DNA of 64,000 nt from Melioribacter sp. (GCA_023250955.1 JAHEZQ010000012.1:1-64000), one strand, 5' to 3'. Positions 36,220 to 46,108 are shown, counted from the first letter of the stretch. Notes: a model not told the origin generated them from the sequence alone. Program-made: numbers and translations.

Positions 36220-37068
36220 ATGAAAATCGGGTTGCTTCATTCGTTGATTAGAAAAGATGAAAAATTCCTTATTGATGAATTTAATAAGATAAAGGGAATT
36301 GAACTTGTAATGATTGATGATCGTGAAATTAAATTTAATATCGGTAAAGATAAATTTGATCTTGATATTGTAGTTGAACGTTGTATCAACCACTCAAGGG
36401 CGTTACATGGTTTAAAATTATATGAATCAGCCGGAATTAAATGCGTAAACACTTATAGTGTAGCAACTATTTGCGGTGATAAACTTTTAACATCATGTGC
36501 TTTAGCAGATCACAATGTTCCTCAACCTGAAGTACGTGTAGCATTCACAGAAGAATCCGCACTTAAAACTATTGAAGAAATGGGCTACCCTGTTGTATTA
36601 AAACCTGCAGTAGGATCTTGGGGAAGATTACTTTCAAAAGTAAATGACCGCGATGCAGCAGAAGCAATCTTGGAACATAAAGCAGTTCTTGGTTCATATC
36701 ATCATTCTATTTTCTATATTCAAAAGTATGTCGAGAAAAAAGGAAAAGATATCCGTTCATTTGTTGTTGGTGATAAATGTATAGCTGCAATTTATAGATC
36801 TTCTGCTCACTGGATAACAAATACCGCACGTGGTGGTGTTGCAACTAATTGTCCCGTTACCGACGAATTAAATGAAATATCAGTAAGTGCTGCAAAAGCT
36901 GTAGGCGGAGGAATTGTTGCAATAGATGTTTTTGAAACTGCACAAGGATTGATGGTTAACGAAGTGAACTATACTATGGAATATAAAAACAGTATCACAA
37001 CAACAGGAGTAAATATTCCACAGAAAATGGTAGAATATATTTTGCAAGTTGCTGAAGGTAGAAAATGA
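36220..37068 (+). CDS. lysX: LysW--alpha-aminoadipate ligase
   Basis: LysX is an ATP-grasp enzyme that ligates alpha-aminoadipate (or glutamate) to the C-terminal Glu of LysW. The 282-aa protein has the ATP-grasp core [33 protein letters not shown], and the conserved C-terminal metal segment [12 protein letters not shown] typical of LysX/ArgX. Glutamate-specific ArgX cannot be ruled out by eye, and bifunctional versions are known in archaea. It overlaps lysY by 4 nt. Confidence 0.93.
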   Translation: MKIGLLHSLIRKDEKFLIDEFNKIKGIELVMIDDREIKFNIGKDKFDLDIVVERCINHSRALHGLKLYESAGIKCVNTYSVATICGDKLLTSCALADHNVPQPEVRVAFTEESALKTIEEMGYPVVLKPAVGSWGRLLSKVNDRDAAEAILEHKAVLGSYHHSIFYIQKYVEKKGKDIRSFVVGDKCIAAIYRSSAHWITNTARGGVATNCPVTDELNEISVSAAKAVGGGIVAIDVFETAQGLMVNEVNYTMEYKNSITTTGVNIPQKMVEYILQVAEGRK

Positions 37069-38108
37069 AATTAAAAGTTTCAATCATTGGCGCTTCAGGT
37101 TATACAGGAGGAGAATTACTTAGACTTTTACTATTTCATCCTAATGTTGAAGTGAATCAAGTTACATCTGAAAGCTACACAGGAAAATTTGTATACAAGA
37201 TTCATCCGAATTTACGTAAATCAACAATGCTAAAATTCAGTTCTGCAAACGAACTGCAGCCGTGCGATCTTTTATTTTTATGTTTGCCTCATAACAGATC
37301 CCAGAATAAAATTGATGAATTTAAAAAGTTGGCACCAAAGATTATTGATCTTAGTGCTGACTTCCGATTGAAAGACGATAATGAATATGAAAAATGGTAC
37401 GGACATAAACATGAGCGTCCGGATTTACTGAACGAATTCGTTTATGGCATTCCTGAACTTCACCGCGAAGAAATGAAGAAAGCAAATTACATTTCTAGTG
37501 CGGGCTGCAATGCAACTGCAACTATACTTGGTTTGTATCCACTCTATAAAAATAATTTAGTTGAATTAGATAGAACGGTTATTGAGGTTAAAGTTGGATC
37601 AAGTGAAGGCGGTAATAAAGGAAACGAAGGATCACATCATCCGGAGAGAGCCAATGTTGTGCGTTCCTATCAACCCACTCAACACAGACATACTGCTGAG
37701 ATGCTTCAGGAACTTTCGTTCGGACAAAAACTTGCAATTCATTTTTCTGCAACTGCGATAGATATGGTTCGCGGGTTGCTCGCTACTTGTCATGTTTTCT
37801 TGAAAGGTGATCTTCAAGAAAAAGATATTTGGAAAGTTTACCGCGATGCATATGGCAATGAGCAATTCATAAGAATTGTTAAAGAGAGTGAAGGCATTTA
37901 CCGTTATCCCGAACCGAAATTATTAATCGGCACAAATTATTGCGATATAGGATTTAAGAAAGATGAGTTTTCAAATCGTCTTGTTGTTATAAGTGCGATT
38001 GATAATTTAATGAAAGGCGCGGCAGGACAAGCACTACAAGCGTTTAATTTAATGAATGGTTTTGATGAACGAACCGGGCTAGAATTTCCGGGACTTCATC
38101 CAATTTGA
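37065..38108 (+). CDS. lysY: LysW-aminoadipate 6-phosphate reductase
   Basis: LysY reduces the LysW-bound aminoadipyl phosphate to the semialdehyde; it is related to ArgC. The 347-residue protein has the N-terminal nucleotide-binding motif [20 protein letters not shown], the active-site Cys148 in [11 protein letters not shown], and [10 protein letters not shown], followed by [20 protein letters not shown]. Its ATG overlaps the lysX stop. It would work with LysX and LysZ on the same carrier. Confidence 0.93.
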   Translation: MKLKVSIIGASGYTGGELLRLLLFHPNVEVNQVTSESYTGKFVYKIHPNLRKSTMLKFSSANELQPCDLLFLCLPHNRSQNKIDEFKKLAPKIIDLSADFRLKDDNEYEKWYGHKHERPDLLNEFVYGIPELHREEMKKANYISSAGCNATATILGLYPLYKNNLVELDRTVIEVKVGSSEGGNKGNEGSHHPERANVVRSYQPTQHRHTAEMLQELSFGQKLAIHFSATAIDMVRGLLATCHVFLKGDLQEKDIWKVYRDAYGNEQFIRIVKESEGIYRYPEPKLLIGTNYCDIGFKKDEFSNRLVVISAIDNLMKGAAGQALQAFNLMNGFDERTGLEFPGLHPI

Positions 38109-38120
38109 CAAGAGAAAAAC

Positions 38121-38765
38121 GTGTGCCGACTACTATATGTTAATTCAAAAAATAAATTCCCATGTGCAGAGTATCTCAAAAAATTTGCAGAGATTTCCAA
38201 GAACAGTAAAGAATTTCAAGGACATGGCTGGGGATGTGTATATTTTCAAAACGGAAAATGGAAATATTATAAAAATATTAAACCGATTTGGGAAGATGAT
38301 CTTTTGCAATTCGGTGATTCAAACCGCTTAATTGCACATGCCAGAAGTGCATTCAAAGATGAAGGAATTGTTGTTGAAAATAATATGCCGTTTTATGATG
38401 ACAAATATATTTTTATTTTCAACGGCGAACTTAAAGGTGTAAAGATTAAAGAAGAAGGAAAGATTGGTGCAGAAAAAATATTCAATTACATTAAAAGATT
38501 TGATAAGGGAAACATTAAAGCTGCTTTAAGCAAAGGTACCGAGATCATAAAAAATAAATCAAATTATATTCGTGCTATGAATATTATTATGACTGACGAA
38601 AGATCGGCTTATGTCTATTCTCATTTCAACAAAGATGAAGATTACTTTACAATGAAGCTTAAAAAAAACGATAACATGCTAATTGTTTGTTCTGAAGAAC
38701 TATCAAATGAAAATGATTGGACACCAATTCAAAATAATTCGTTAACGGAGATACCATGCTTTTAA
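38121..38765 (+). CDS. Class II glutamine amidotransferase (YafJ-like), within the lysine cluster
   Basis: Class II amidotransferases use an N-terminal Cys to release ammonia from glutamine. The 214-aa protein starts MCRLLYVNSK, so Cys2 would be the nucleophile once Met1 is removed; GHGWGCVYF, AHARSAF and FNGEL follow as in the family. The start is GTG at 38121. No synthetase domain is attached, and it overlaps lysZ by 10 nt. It is not part of the known LysW pathway, so its job here is unclear: it could serve an amide-forming side reaction or just be co-transcribed. Confidence 0.82.
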   Translation: MCRLLYVNSKNKFPCAEYLKKFAEISKNSKEFQGHGWGCVYFQNGKWKYYKNIKPIWEDDLLQFGDSNRLIAHARSAFKDEGIVVENNMPFYDDKYIFIFNGELKGVKIKEEGKIGAEKIFNYIKRFDKGNIKAALSKGTEIIKNKSNYIRAMNIIMTDERSAYVYSHFNKDEDYFTMKLKKNDNMLIVCSEELSNENDWTPIQNNSLTEIPCF

Positions 38766-39547
38766 TTAAGATTGGCGGTGGGAAGGATTTGAATCTTGTT
38801 GGGATTATAAAAGATTTAGCTACACTAAATGAAAAATTTATTATAGTTCACGGTGCAAATGCTTTGCGAGATGATCTTGCAAAAAAACTTGGTATTGAAA
38901 AGAAAGTCGTTACTTCGCTCTCCGGCTATGACTCCGTTTTTAGCGATGAGAACACAATTGATCTAGCTATGATGGCTTATGCGGGCTTAAGAAATAAAAG
39001 AATCGTAGAATTATTTCAGCAGAACGGAATTAATGCAGTCGGGCTTTCCGGTGTTGATGGAAAAGTGATTCAAGGTAAACGAAATAGTGGTATAAAAGTC
39101 CGTGAAGGCGGAAAGACATTATTGTTAAGAGACTTTTCCGGTAAACCGAAAGCAATTAACAAACAACTTTTAGATCTATTACTTGATAACGGATACACGC
39201 CCGTTCTTAGTGTCCCATTGATTGACGAAAATAATTTTGCTATTAATTCCGAGAACGATGATATCATTGCATTGCTTCAGAACGAATTCAAAGCAGAAAA
39301 AATAATTTCACTGATTGAAGCGCCGGGATTTTTATTAGATAAAAACGATTCGTCATCACTTGTTCCTAACATTTCAAAAACAGAGTTGGATGCAATGGAA
39401 CAAAAAGTTGATGGAAGAATGAAAAGAAAAATTCTTGCGTTAAGAAAATTGTTCGAGTCTGGAGAAACAACTGTTATTCTATCAGACGGCAGAACTGAAA
39501 ATCCAATTAAAGATGCATTAGAAGGCAAAGGCACGACTATTTCGTAA
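38756..39547 (+). CDS. lysZ: LysW-aminoadipate kinase
   Basis: LysZ phosphorylates the side-chain carboxyl of LysW-bound aminoadipate; it belongs to the amino-acid kinase family with acetylglutamate kinase. The 263-aa protein has the N-terminal IKIGGGKDL, the substrate segment VHGANALRDDLAKKLG, GLSGVDGKVIQ, and SENDDIIALLQNEFKAEKII. It is followed by a methyltransferase gene 35 nt downstream. Confidence 0.92.
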   Translation: MLLIKIGGGKDLNLVGIIKDLATLNEKFIIVHGANALRDDLAKKLGIEKKVVTSLSGYDSVFSDENTIDLAMMAYAGLRNKRIVELFQQNGINAVGLSGVDGKVIQGKRNSGIKVREGGKTLLLRDFSGKPKAINKQLLDLLLDNGYTPVLSVPLIDENNFAINSENDDIIALLQNEFKAEKIISLIEAPGFLLDKNDSSSLVPNISKTELDAMEQKVDGRMKRKILALRKLFESGETTVILSDGRTENPIKDALEGKGTTIS

Positions 39548-39582
39548 AAAAAACTAGAAGTCAACTTTAATAAGATTAATAA

Positions 39583-40320
39583 ATGGAAAATAGTACACAC
39601 ATTAATTTTACAAATGTTTATGAGGATATCAAACGTTCAGAAGCTTATGCAACGTTGGAATTTCCCGGTACATATTATTTAGCCTATCGTGATCTTCCAG
39701 AAATGATCTCCAAACATGTTAAAGGAAAAAATGCTCTCGACTTCGGATGTGGTACTGGCAGATCAACAAGATTTTTGAAAAGACACGGCTATGAAGTTCT
39801 CGGGACTGATATTTCCTCCAATATGATTAGAAAGGCAAAAGAATTCGATCCGGCCGGAGATTATCGAGTGATTAATGATGGGGATTTTTATCAACTTTCT
39901 AAAAATTATTTCGATCTAATTCTATCGGCATTTACTTTTGATAATATCCCTGGTATGGAGAAAAGAATAAAATTACTTTCGGGATTATACGGGTTGTTAA
40001 ACGAGAATGGTATTATAGTATTACTTGATTCCACGCCTGATATTTATATGAATGAATGGGCGTTATTTTCTACGAAAGATTTTCCCGAGAACAAAAATGC
40101 TCAGAGCGGAGACAAAGTAAAAATAATTATGAAGGATGTTGAAGATCGACGTCCGGTTGAAGATATAATCTGGTTTGAAAAAGATTATTCGGAATTATTC
40201 GATAAATGCAATTTGAAGTTAATAGATTCAAAGAAACCTTTGGCAAGGGTAGAGGAGCCGTATAACTGGATTAGTGAAACCAAAATTGCACCTTGGATAA
40301 TTTACGTGTTAAAAAAATAG
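39583..40320 (+). CDS. Class I SAM-dependent methyltransferase
   Basis: The 245-aa protein has the AdoMet-binding motif I ALDFGCGTGRSTRFLKRHGY, motif II-like VLGTDISSNMIRKAKEF, and the post-motif segment LILSAFTFDNI. It is a stand-alone Rossmann methyltransferase with no substrate domain that can be recognised. It lies between lysZ and lysJ, so it may act on a pathway product or just be a passenger. No function is claimed beyond methyl transfer. Confidence 0.8.
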   Translation: MENSTHINFTNVYEDIKRSEAYATLEFPGTYYLAYRDLPEMISKHVKGKNALDFGCGTGRSTRFLKRHGYEVLGTDISSNMIRKAKEFDPAGDYRVINDGDFYQLSKNYFDLILSAFTFDNIPGMEKRIKLLSGLYGLLNENGIIVLLDSTPDIYMNEWALFSTKDFPENKNAQSGDKVKIIMKDVEDRRPVEDIIWFEKDYSELFDKCNLKLIDSKKPLARVEEPYNWISETKIAPWIIYVLKK

Positions 40321-40347
40321 GTTCATCTTCTATAATTTGGAGTAACA

Positions 40348-41502
40348 ATGATTGATTACAAAGCAATCACCCAGAAATATGAAATTGATGTTTACCCTCG
40401 TCGCGATGTTGTTTTGGTAAAGGGAAAAGGTGCGCGCGTTTGGGACGATCAAGGTAATGAATATATTGATATGGCTGCGGGAATTAGTGTGGCAAATGTC
40501 GGGCATGCTAACGATAAAGTTGTGGAAGCGATTTCAAAACAAGCGGCAACTCTTATTACTTGTCCCAATACTTTTTACAACGATACTAAAGCAATCTTTC
40601 TAGAAAAACTTTTCAGCATCGTACCTAAGAATTTAACCAAAGCATTTTTAACGAACAGCGGAACAGAAGCGATTGAAGCAGCTATAAAGTTTGCACGTTT
40701 GAATACTAAGAAAACAAAATTCATTGCAGCAATGAAAGGCTTTCACGGAAGAACAATGGGTGCGTTAAGTGCTACATATAAAACAGAATACCGCGAAGGA
40801 TTTGGTCCGTTAGTTCCGGGTTTTTCCTTTGTTCCATATAATAATTTTGAAAAACTTTCTGCGGCTGTTGATGATGATACCGCAGGAATAATCCTCGAAC
40901 CCATTCAAGGCGAAGGCGGAATTAATATTGGGCAAAAAGAATATTTCCAAAAAGTAAGACAACTTTGCGATGAAAAAAATATTCTTCTGATCATTGATGA
41001 GATACAAACCGGCTTCTGCAGAACAGGGAAAATGTTTGCGATAGAGTATCTTGGAATCGAAGCAGATATGATGACGCTTGCAAAATCAATTGCAGGGGGA
41101 TTTCCCATGGGTGCGTTACTTTGTTCAGATAAAATAACTGTTGAAAAAAGTAAACACGGCTCAACATTTGGAGGCAACCCGCTTGCATGCGCAGCGGGAA
41201 TAGCTGCAATAGATTTTATGCTCGAAAATAAATTATGGGAACAAGCAGAAGCTAAAGGAAAATATTTCAAAGAAAAACTAGAAAAGCATCAGCTCGCTAA
41301 AGTTCGTGAAATTAGAATTATCGGACTAATGATCGGCATAGAATTAAAAGATAAGTCTCAGCCAGTAATACTTGAACTACTTAAACATAAAATACTTTCT
41401 TTACCCGCTGGAACTACTGTACTACGTATGCTTCCACCATTGGTAATTAACTATGAAGACTTGGATACAGTTATTGAAAAACTGGTTGAAATTCTTGCTT
41501 AA
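40348..41502 (+). CDS. lysJ: LysW-aminoadipate semialdehyde aminotransferase
   Basis: LysJ is a PLP-dependent class III aminotransferase that makes LysW-bound lysine; it is related to ArgD. The 384-aa protein has AFLTNSGTEAIEAAIKFARL, KGFHGRTMGAL, LIIDEIQTGFCRTGKMFA, and the PLP lysine K246 in TLAKSIAGGFPMG. In this cluster the lysine assignment is preferred over acetylornithine aminotransferase, but dual use is possible. The deacylase LysK is not in the window. Confidence 0.9.
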   Translation: MIDYKAITQKYEIDVYPRRDVVLVKGKGARVWDDQGNEYIDMAAGISVANVGHANDKVVEAISKQAATLITCPNTFYNDTKAIFLEKLFSIVPKNLTKAFLTNSGTEAIEAAIKFARLNTKKTKFIAAMKGFHGRTMGALSATYKTEYREGFGPLVPGFSFVPYNNFEKLSAAVDDDTAGIILEPIQGEGGINIGQKEYFQKVRQLCDEKNILLIIDEIQTGFCRTGKMFAIEYLGIEADMMTLAKSIAGGFPMGALLCSDKITVEKSKHGSTFGGNPLACAAGIAAIDFMLENKLWEQAEAKGKYFKEKLEKHQLAKVREIRIIGLMIGIELKDKSQPVILELLKHKILSLPAGTTVLRMLPPLVINYEDLDTVIEKLVEILA

Positions 41503-41518
41503 AATTACAGAGTTCAGA

Positions 41519-41552
41519 GTGTAGAGTAAGAATACTGTAATTTACTCTACAC
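41519..41552 (+). repeat. Perfect 11-bp inverted repeat between lysJ and nuoA
   Basis: GTGTAGAGTAA (41519-41529) is the exact reverse complement of TTACTCTACAC (41542-41552) with a 12-nt loop. A further related copy, CTTCACTCTACG, follows about 12 nt downstream, so three versions of the ACTCTAC unit occur in about 55 nt. It may terminate lysJ transcription (loose T-rich flank) or be a small dispersed repeat. It lies in a 133-nt intergenic gap. Confidence 0.55.
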
Positions 41553-41635
41553 TTATTCATTCTTCACTCTACGTTCTGCTTTGCTTTCTAACCTCAATTC
41601 GTTTATTTTTCCCGTGCAAAAAATGAAAATTTCTT

Positions 41636-42004
41636 ATGATTCTTGATTACATACCCATTATTCTAGTAATAATCGTTGCCGCTGCTTTCGGCGGGATCGT
41701 TGTTTTTTCATCAACTCTTTTTGGACCTCAACGCCCGACAAAAATCAAAACAATGACTTATGAAAGCGGTAAAGATCCGGTCGGTACAACTCACGAAAGA
41801 ATTTCGATTAAGTATTATCTCGTTACAATGATGTTCATCATTTTTGATATCGAAGTAATTTATGTTTATCCATGGGCGGTACAATTCAAAAAATTATTTG
41901 CCGATCTAGGAATTTTTGCTTTTATGCCGATGTTTATTTTTTTAATAGTGCTTGAATTAGGATTTCTTTATGTCTATATGAAAGGCGGATTGAAATGGGA
42001 TTAG
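41636..42004 (+). CDS. nuoA: NADH-quinone oxidoreductase subunit A
   Basis: NuoA is a small membrane subunit of complex I near the quinone site. The 122-aa protein has three predicted transmembrane helices and the family segment [20 protein letters not shown] followed by [15 protein letters not shown] start at 41636. It overlaps nuoB by 10 nt, the usual tight start of the nuo operon. Confidence 0.94.
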   Translation: MILDYIPIILVIIVAAAFGGIVVFSSTLFGPQRPTKIKTMTYESGKDPVGTTHERISIKYYLVTMMFIIFDIEVIYVYPWAVQFKKLFADLGIFAFMPMFIFLIVLELGFLYVYMKGGLKWD

Positions 42005-42513
42005 AAGCAGTACTTCAAAAAGAAGGGTTTTTAACAACAACAATAGATGCTGTCGTTGGGTGGGCGCGCAAGAGCTCTGTATGGCCAATGCCAATGGGAA
42101 TTTCCTGCTGCGCAATTGAAATGATCGCTGCTGCAGATCCGAAATATGATATAGCAAGATTTGGTTCTGAAGTAATGCGTTTTAGTCCGCGTCAATCCGA
42201 TCTTATGATTGTAGCCGGAACAGTAACATATAAAATGGCTCAAGTTGTTAGAAGAATTTATGATCAAATGCCGGAACCAAAATGGGTAATTGCAATGGGC
42301 GCTTGTACCTCTTCGGGCGGAATGTACCGTTCATATAGCGTTGTGCAAGGGATAGATCAATTTCTACCCGTTGATGTCTACACTGCCGGCTGTCCACCTC
42401 GTCCGGAAAATTTATTAAATGCATTAATGACTATTCAAGAAAAAATTGGAAAAACCAGAGCACGCGATTTTCAGAACAGATCACTTGCTGAACTTGAACA
42501 CTCTCAAAACTAA
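41995..42513 (+). CDS. nuoB: NADH-quinone oxidoreductase subunit B (iron-sulfur cluster N2)
   Basis: NuoB carries the terminal [4Fe-4S] cluster N2 that passes electrons to quinone. The 172-aa protein has the adjacent cysteines C38 and C39 (GISCCAIEM), C104 ([11 protein letters not shown]) and C133 (TAGCPPRPE), the full ligand set. It is coupled to nuoA by a 10-nt overlap and ends 3 nt before nuoC. Confidence 0.96.
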   Translation: MGLEAVLQKEGFLTTTIDAVVGWARKSSVWPMPMGISCCAIEMIAAADPKYDIARFGSEVMRFSPRQSDLMIVAGTVTYKMAQVVRRIYDQMPEPKWVIAMGACTSSGGMYRSYSVVQGIDQFLPVDVYTAGCPPRPENLLNALMTIQEKIGKTRARDFQNRSLAELEHSQN

Positions 42514-42516
42514 TCC

Positions 42517-43011
42517 ATGAATACCAAAGAACTAATTATTGAAAGAGTAAAAGAAAAATTTAGCGAATCTATTGAAGAGATTTCGGATTTTAGAGATGAC
42601 TTATGTTTTACAATTAAGAAAGATCAAATTGTAAACCTTGGTAAATTTTTGAAAGAAGAACCCGATCTTCAATTTATTATGTGTAAAGATGTAACTGCAA
42701 TTGATTGGGCAACCCGCAAAAAAAGATTTACAACCGTTTACCACATTTATTCTTTCAAACTAAATTACACATTAAGATTAAAATCAAATATTGATGACGA
42801 TCCTCCAACTATAGAAACTGTTTCGGCTGTTTGGCAAAGTGCAAATTGGTACGAACGCGAAACATGGGATATGTACGGAATAAAATTTATTAACCATCCC
42901 GACCTTAGAAGAATATATATGCCCGAAGGATTTGAACATCATCCATTGAAAAAAGATTTTCCTGTTTTAGGAATTCCAGGCTCATTACCTCTTCCCAATA
43001 AAGCAGATTAA
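42517..43011 (+). CDS. nuoC: NADH-quinone oxidoreductase subunit C
   Basis: NuoC (30-kDa homolog) is a hydrophilic subunit of the complex I connecting arm. The 164-aa protein has the C-terminal signature ANWYERETWDMYGIKF and HPDLRRIYMPEGFEHHPLKK, which is diagnostic. It is separate from nuoD here rather than fused as in E. coli. The next start is 1 nt beyond the stop. Confidence 0.95.
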   Translation: MNTKELIIERVKEKFSESIEEISDFRDDLCFTIKKDQIVNLGKFLKEEPDLQFIMCKDVTAIDWATRKKRFTTVYHIYSFKLNYTLRLKSNIDDDPPTIETVSAVWQSANWYERETWDMYGIKFINHPDLRRIYMPEGFEHHPLKKDFPVLGIPGSLPLPNKAD

Positions 43012-43012
43012 G

Positions 43013-44263
43013 ATGGATAGAATTAAACAAATATATAACGACGAAAAACTTCTTAAGAAACTTCAGGAAGATCAAAACCTCACTATCGAAGATGTTCTTG
43101 AAAACGAAATGGTAATCAACATGGGTCCACAGCACCCGGCAACTCATGGTGTGCTTCGACTTGTATTGCGTCTTGATGGTGAAACTGTTGTTGGAATTGT
43201 ACCTGAACTTGGCTATCTGCACCGCGGTTATGAAAAAATGGCTGAGAACATGAGCTACATCGAATTTATTCCTCATACAGACCGTCTTGATTACACCGGA
43301 ACAATGTGCAATAATGTTGGTTACGTTCTCGCAGTAGAAAAACTTGCAGGAATCGAAGCGCCAAAACGTGCACAATATATTCGAATGATTGTTGCCGAAC
43401 TTTCAAGAATTGCAGCGCACATGGTTGCAATCGGTACTTATGCAATGGATGTTGGCGCAGTTACAATGGTTATGTGGACATTCCGTGAACGAGAAAAGAT
43501 AAATAGTATTTTCGATAGAATTGCCGGTGCGAGATTCACAACAAGTTATACGCGTATAGGAGGAGTTGCCTCAGATATTGATGATCAGTCAATAGCAGAA
43601 ATTGTAAAGTTTTTATCCGAGTTAGAACCGGCATTGGTTGAGATGGATAAGTTGATGCTTTCAAATAGAATTTTTATTGGCCGCCTTGAAGGAATTGGAA
43701 TTCTTCCTAAAGAAGATGCTATTGCACTTGGCGTTACCGGTCCAAACTTACGAGCAAGCGGAGTCGAATACGATGTTCGTCGCGCTAAACCTTATTTATT
43801 TTACAATGAAATAGATTTTAAAATTCCAACTTTCTCACAAGGTGACTGTCTTGCAAGATATTTCCAGAGAGGCGATGAAGTAAGAGAAAGTATAAAAATA
43901 TTACGTCAATGCTTGGATAAAATTCCTAATGGTGAAGTGATTGCAAATTCACCCAAAAAAGTTCTTCCGCATAAAACAGAAATTTATTCCAAGATGGAAG
44001 AACTTATTCATGATTTTATGATTATTAATTTTGGAATTAATCCTCCGGTAGGCGATACGTTTCTTTCTGTTGAGAATCCGAAAGGTGAATTAGGATTTTA
44101 TATTGTAAGTAACGGAAGCGGACAACCGTGGAAATTGAAAATTCACTCACCATCATTTTGCAATCTTCAAGCACTATCACAACTTTGCAAAGGAGCCATG
44201 GTTTCTGATGTTATCGCAATTATTGGAAGTCTTGATCCTGTGATGGGAGAAGCTGATAAATAA
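43013..44263 (+). CDS. nuoD: NADH-quinone oxidoreductase subunit D
   Basis: NuoD (49-kDa homolog) builds the quinone-binding cavity with NuoB. The 416-aa protein has NMGPQHPATHGVLRLVLRLD, GYLHRGYEKMAENMSYIEFI, and the C-terminal end with HSPSFCNLQALSQLCKG and IIGSLDPVMGEADK. Length and motifs are standard. It is followed by a 49-nt gap before nuoE. Confidence 0.96.
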   Translation: MDRIKQIYNDEKLLKKLQEDQNLTIEDVLENEMVINMGPQHPATHGVLRLVLRLDGETVVGIVPELGYLHRGYEKMAENMSYIEFIPHTDRLDYTGTMCNNVGYVLAVEKLAGIEAPKRAQYIRMIVAELSRIAAHMVAIGTYAMDVGAVTMVMWTFREREKINSIFDRIAGARFTTSYTRIGGVASDIDDQSIAEIVKFLSELEPALVEMDKLMLSNRIFIGRLEGIGILPKEDAIALGVTGPNLRASGVEYDVRRAKPYLFYNEIDFKIPTFSQGDCLARYFQRGDEVRESIKILRQCLDKIPNGEVIANSPKKVLPHKTEIYSKMEELIHDFMIINFGINPPVGDTFLSVENPKGELGFYIVSNGSGQPWKLKIHSPSFCNLQALSQLCKGAMVSDVIAIIGSLDPVMGEADK

Positions 44264-44312
44264 ATTAAGAGTAAGATTAAAAGAAAGAGTAAGAACAAAG
44301 GTCTAGATTTAT

Positions 44313-44786
44313 ATGCCATTTAAGTTTACTGAAGAAAGTATTAGTCGAATTGAAGTAGCAAGAAAAAAATATCCTACCGCACTTGCTGCTGTGATGGATA
44401 CAGTTTATATCGCTCAAGAACAGAATGGATTTATCAGCAATGAAGTAATGGAAGAAATTGCAAATGTTCTTGGCATTGATAAAGTAAATGTTCTAAGTGT
44501 TGTTACCTTCTACACAATGTATCACACCAAACCGATGGGTAAATACCATGTTCAAGTCTGCACAAATGTTTCGTGTATGCTTCGCGGCGCTTATGAAATT
44601 TGGGATGGTGTAAAGGATAAGTTAGGACTTGATCACATGAAAGTTTCTCTGGATGGAAAATATTCTCTCGAGGAAGTTGAATGTATGGGCGCTTGCGGTT
44701 ATGCGCCTATGATCGCAGTTAACGAAGATTATTTTGAAAATCTAAATAAAGAAAAAGTTTTTGAAATTTTGGATTCGCTCAAATAA
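44313..44786 (+). CDS. nuoE: NADH-quinone oxidoreductase subunit E (2Fe-2S)
   Basis: NuoE holds the [2Fe-2S] cluster N1a of the NADH-input module. The 157-residue protein keeps C83 and C88 (VQVCTNVSCMLRGA) and C124 and C128 (VECMGACGYAP). It overlaps nuoF by one base (TAATGG), so the two are coupled. The family is thioredoxin-like. Confidence 0.95.
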   Translation: MPFKFTEESISRIEVARKKYPTALAAVMDTVYIAQEQNGFISNEVMEEIANVLGIDKVNVLSVVTFYTMYHTKPMGKYHVQVCTNVSCMLRGAYEIWDGVKDKLGLDHMKVSLDGKYSLEEVECMGACGYAPMIAVNEDYFENLNKEKVFEILDSLK

Positions 44787-46108
44787 TGGAAAGAATAGTT
44801 CTTCCTCAAATAGAAAATTTCAATCAGATAGAAGTTTATCTTGCTAATGGTGGATTTGAATCTGCAAAAAAAGCGTTTGCAAAAACTCCCGATCAAATTA
44901 TTGATGAGGTTAAGAAGTCCGGATTACGCGGTAGAGGCGGGGCTGCATTCTCTGCCGGATTGAAGTGGAGTTTCATGCCGAAGACTACGGATAAGCCAAA
45001 GTATCTCTGCATCAATGGTGATGAAAGCGAACCAGGTTCTTTTAAAGACAGACAAGTTTTTGAAGACAATCCTTTTCAACTTATAGAAGGTGCAATTATA
45101 ACTTGCTATGCAATTGGTGCTAAGGTTGCATATCTGTACATCCGCGGTGAATATCACAAATGGATTAAGATGATGCAGAAAGCCGTTGATGAAGCTTATG
45201 CTCGTGGATTTGTTGGCGAAAAGATGAAAGAAACATTTGGAATAGATTTTAGTTGTGATCTTTACATCCATAAAGGTGCCGGTGCTTACATTTGCGGCGA
45301 AGAATCTTCCTTAATGAATTCAATCGAAGGACTTCGCGGTTATCCGCGTGTTAAACCGCCATTTCCTGCACAAAGAGGATTATGGGGCTGTCCAACTACG
45401 ATCAATAATGTTGAAACAATTACAAACGTTCCGGCGATCATGAAAAACGGTTGGGAATGGTTTTCAAAAATTGGTGCGCCGAAACATCCCGGAACAATTT
45501 TATTTGGTATCAGCGGACATGTAAACAAACCCGGAGTTTATGAATTACCTTCAGGAGTTCTTCTAACAGATTTAATTTTTAATGTTGCTGGTGGTGTCCC
45601 GAATAACAAAAAAATTAAATGTGTAATTCCTGGTGGATCATCTATGCCACCGTTACGCGGAGATCAGCTTGAAGGTGTGCGAATGGATGCTGAATCATTG
45701 AAAGAAGTTGGTTCTGCAATCGGTACCGGCGGAGTAATGGTAATGGATGAAGATACAAATCTTCTAAAAGTATTAATCCGGATCGCTCATTTCTATCATC
45801 ATGAAAGTTGTGGGCAATGTACTCCTTGTCGTGAAGGCACAGGCTGGATGGAAAAAACTTTGCTCAGAATAGATGAAGGCAATGGAACAACAGCAGATTT
45901 GGATTTATTGATTAGCGTTGCAAACAATATAGAAGGCAATACAATTTGTGCTTTAGGAGATGCAGCAGCTTGGCCTGTTAAGTTTATGATAGCACGTTTC
46001 CGAGATGAATTTGAAAAATATGTAAATAAAAGTATATCCATTCCAGTTCCCAACAAAGTTCACTCAATGCGTGGAACGGCAATCCCTCTAGAAGAAATTC
46101 AAAAGTAA
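44786..46108 (+). CDS. nuoF: NADH-quinone oxidoreductase subunit F (NADH-binding)
   Basis: NuoF binds NADH and FMN and carries a [4Fe-4S] cluster. The 440-aa protein has LRGRGGAAFSAGLKWSFMP, the NADH/FMN loop NGDESEPGSFKDR, GAGAYICGEESSLMNSIEG, and the cluster motif SCGQCTPCREG with a later Cys in NTICALGDAAAWP. It is last in this nuo run; a hairpin follows and nuoG is not present. Confidence 0.96.
   Translation: MERIVLPQIENFNQIEVYLANGGFESAKKAFAKTPDQIIDEVKKSGLRGRGGAAFSAGLKWSFMPKTTDKPKYLCINGDESEPGSFKDRQVFEDNPFQLIEGAIITCYAIGAKVAYLYIRGEYHKWIKMMQKAVDEAYARGFVGEKMKETFGIDFSCDLYIHKGAGAYICGEESSLMNSIEGLRGYPRVKPPFPAQRGLWGCPTTINNVETITNVPAIMKNGWEWFSKIGAPKHPGTILFGISGHVNKPGVYELPSGVLLTDLIFNVAGGVPNNKKIKCVIPGGSSMPPLRGDQLEGVRMDAESLKEVGSAIGTGGVMVMDEDTNLLKVLIRIAHFYHHESCGQCTPCREGTGWMEKTLLRIDEGNGTTADLDLLISVANNIEGNTICALGDAAAWPVKFMIARFRDEFEKYVNKSISIPVPNKVHSMRGTAIPLEEIQK

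Noticed and set aside
42905-43375. Antisense open frame of 156 codons over nuoC and nuoD
   Set aside because: The sense genes are certain and conserved; the antisense product is Phe/Ile/His-rich noise with no motif.
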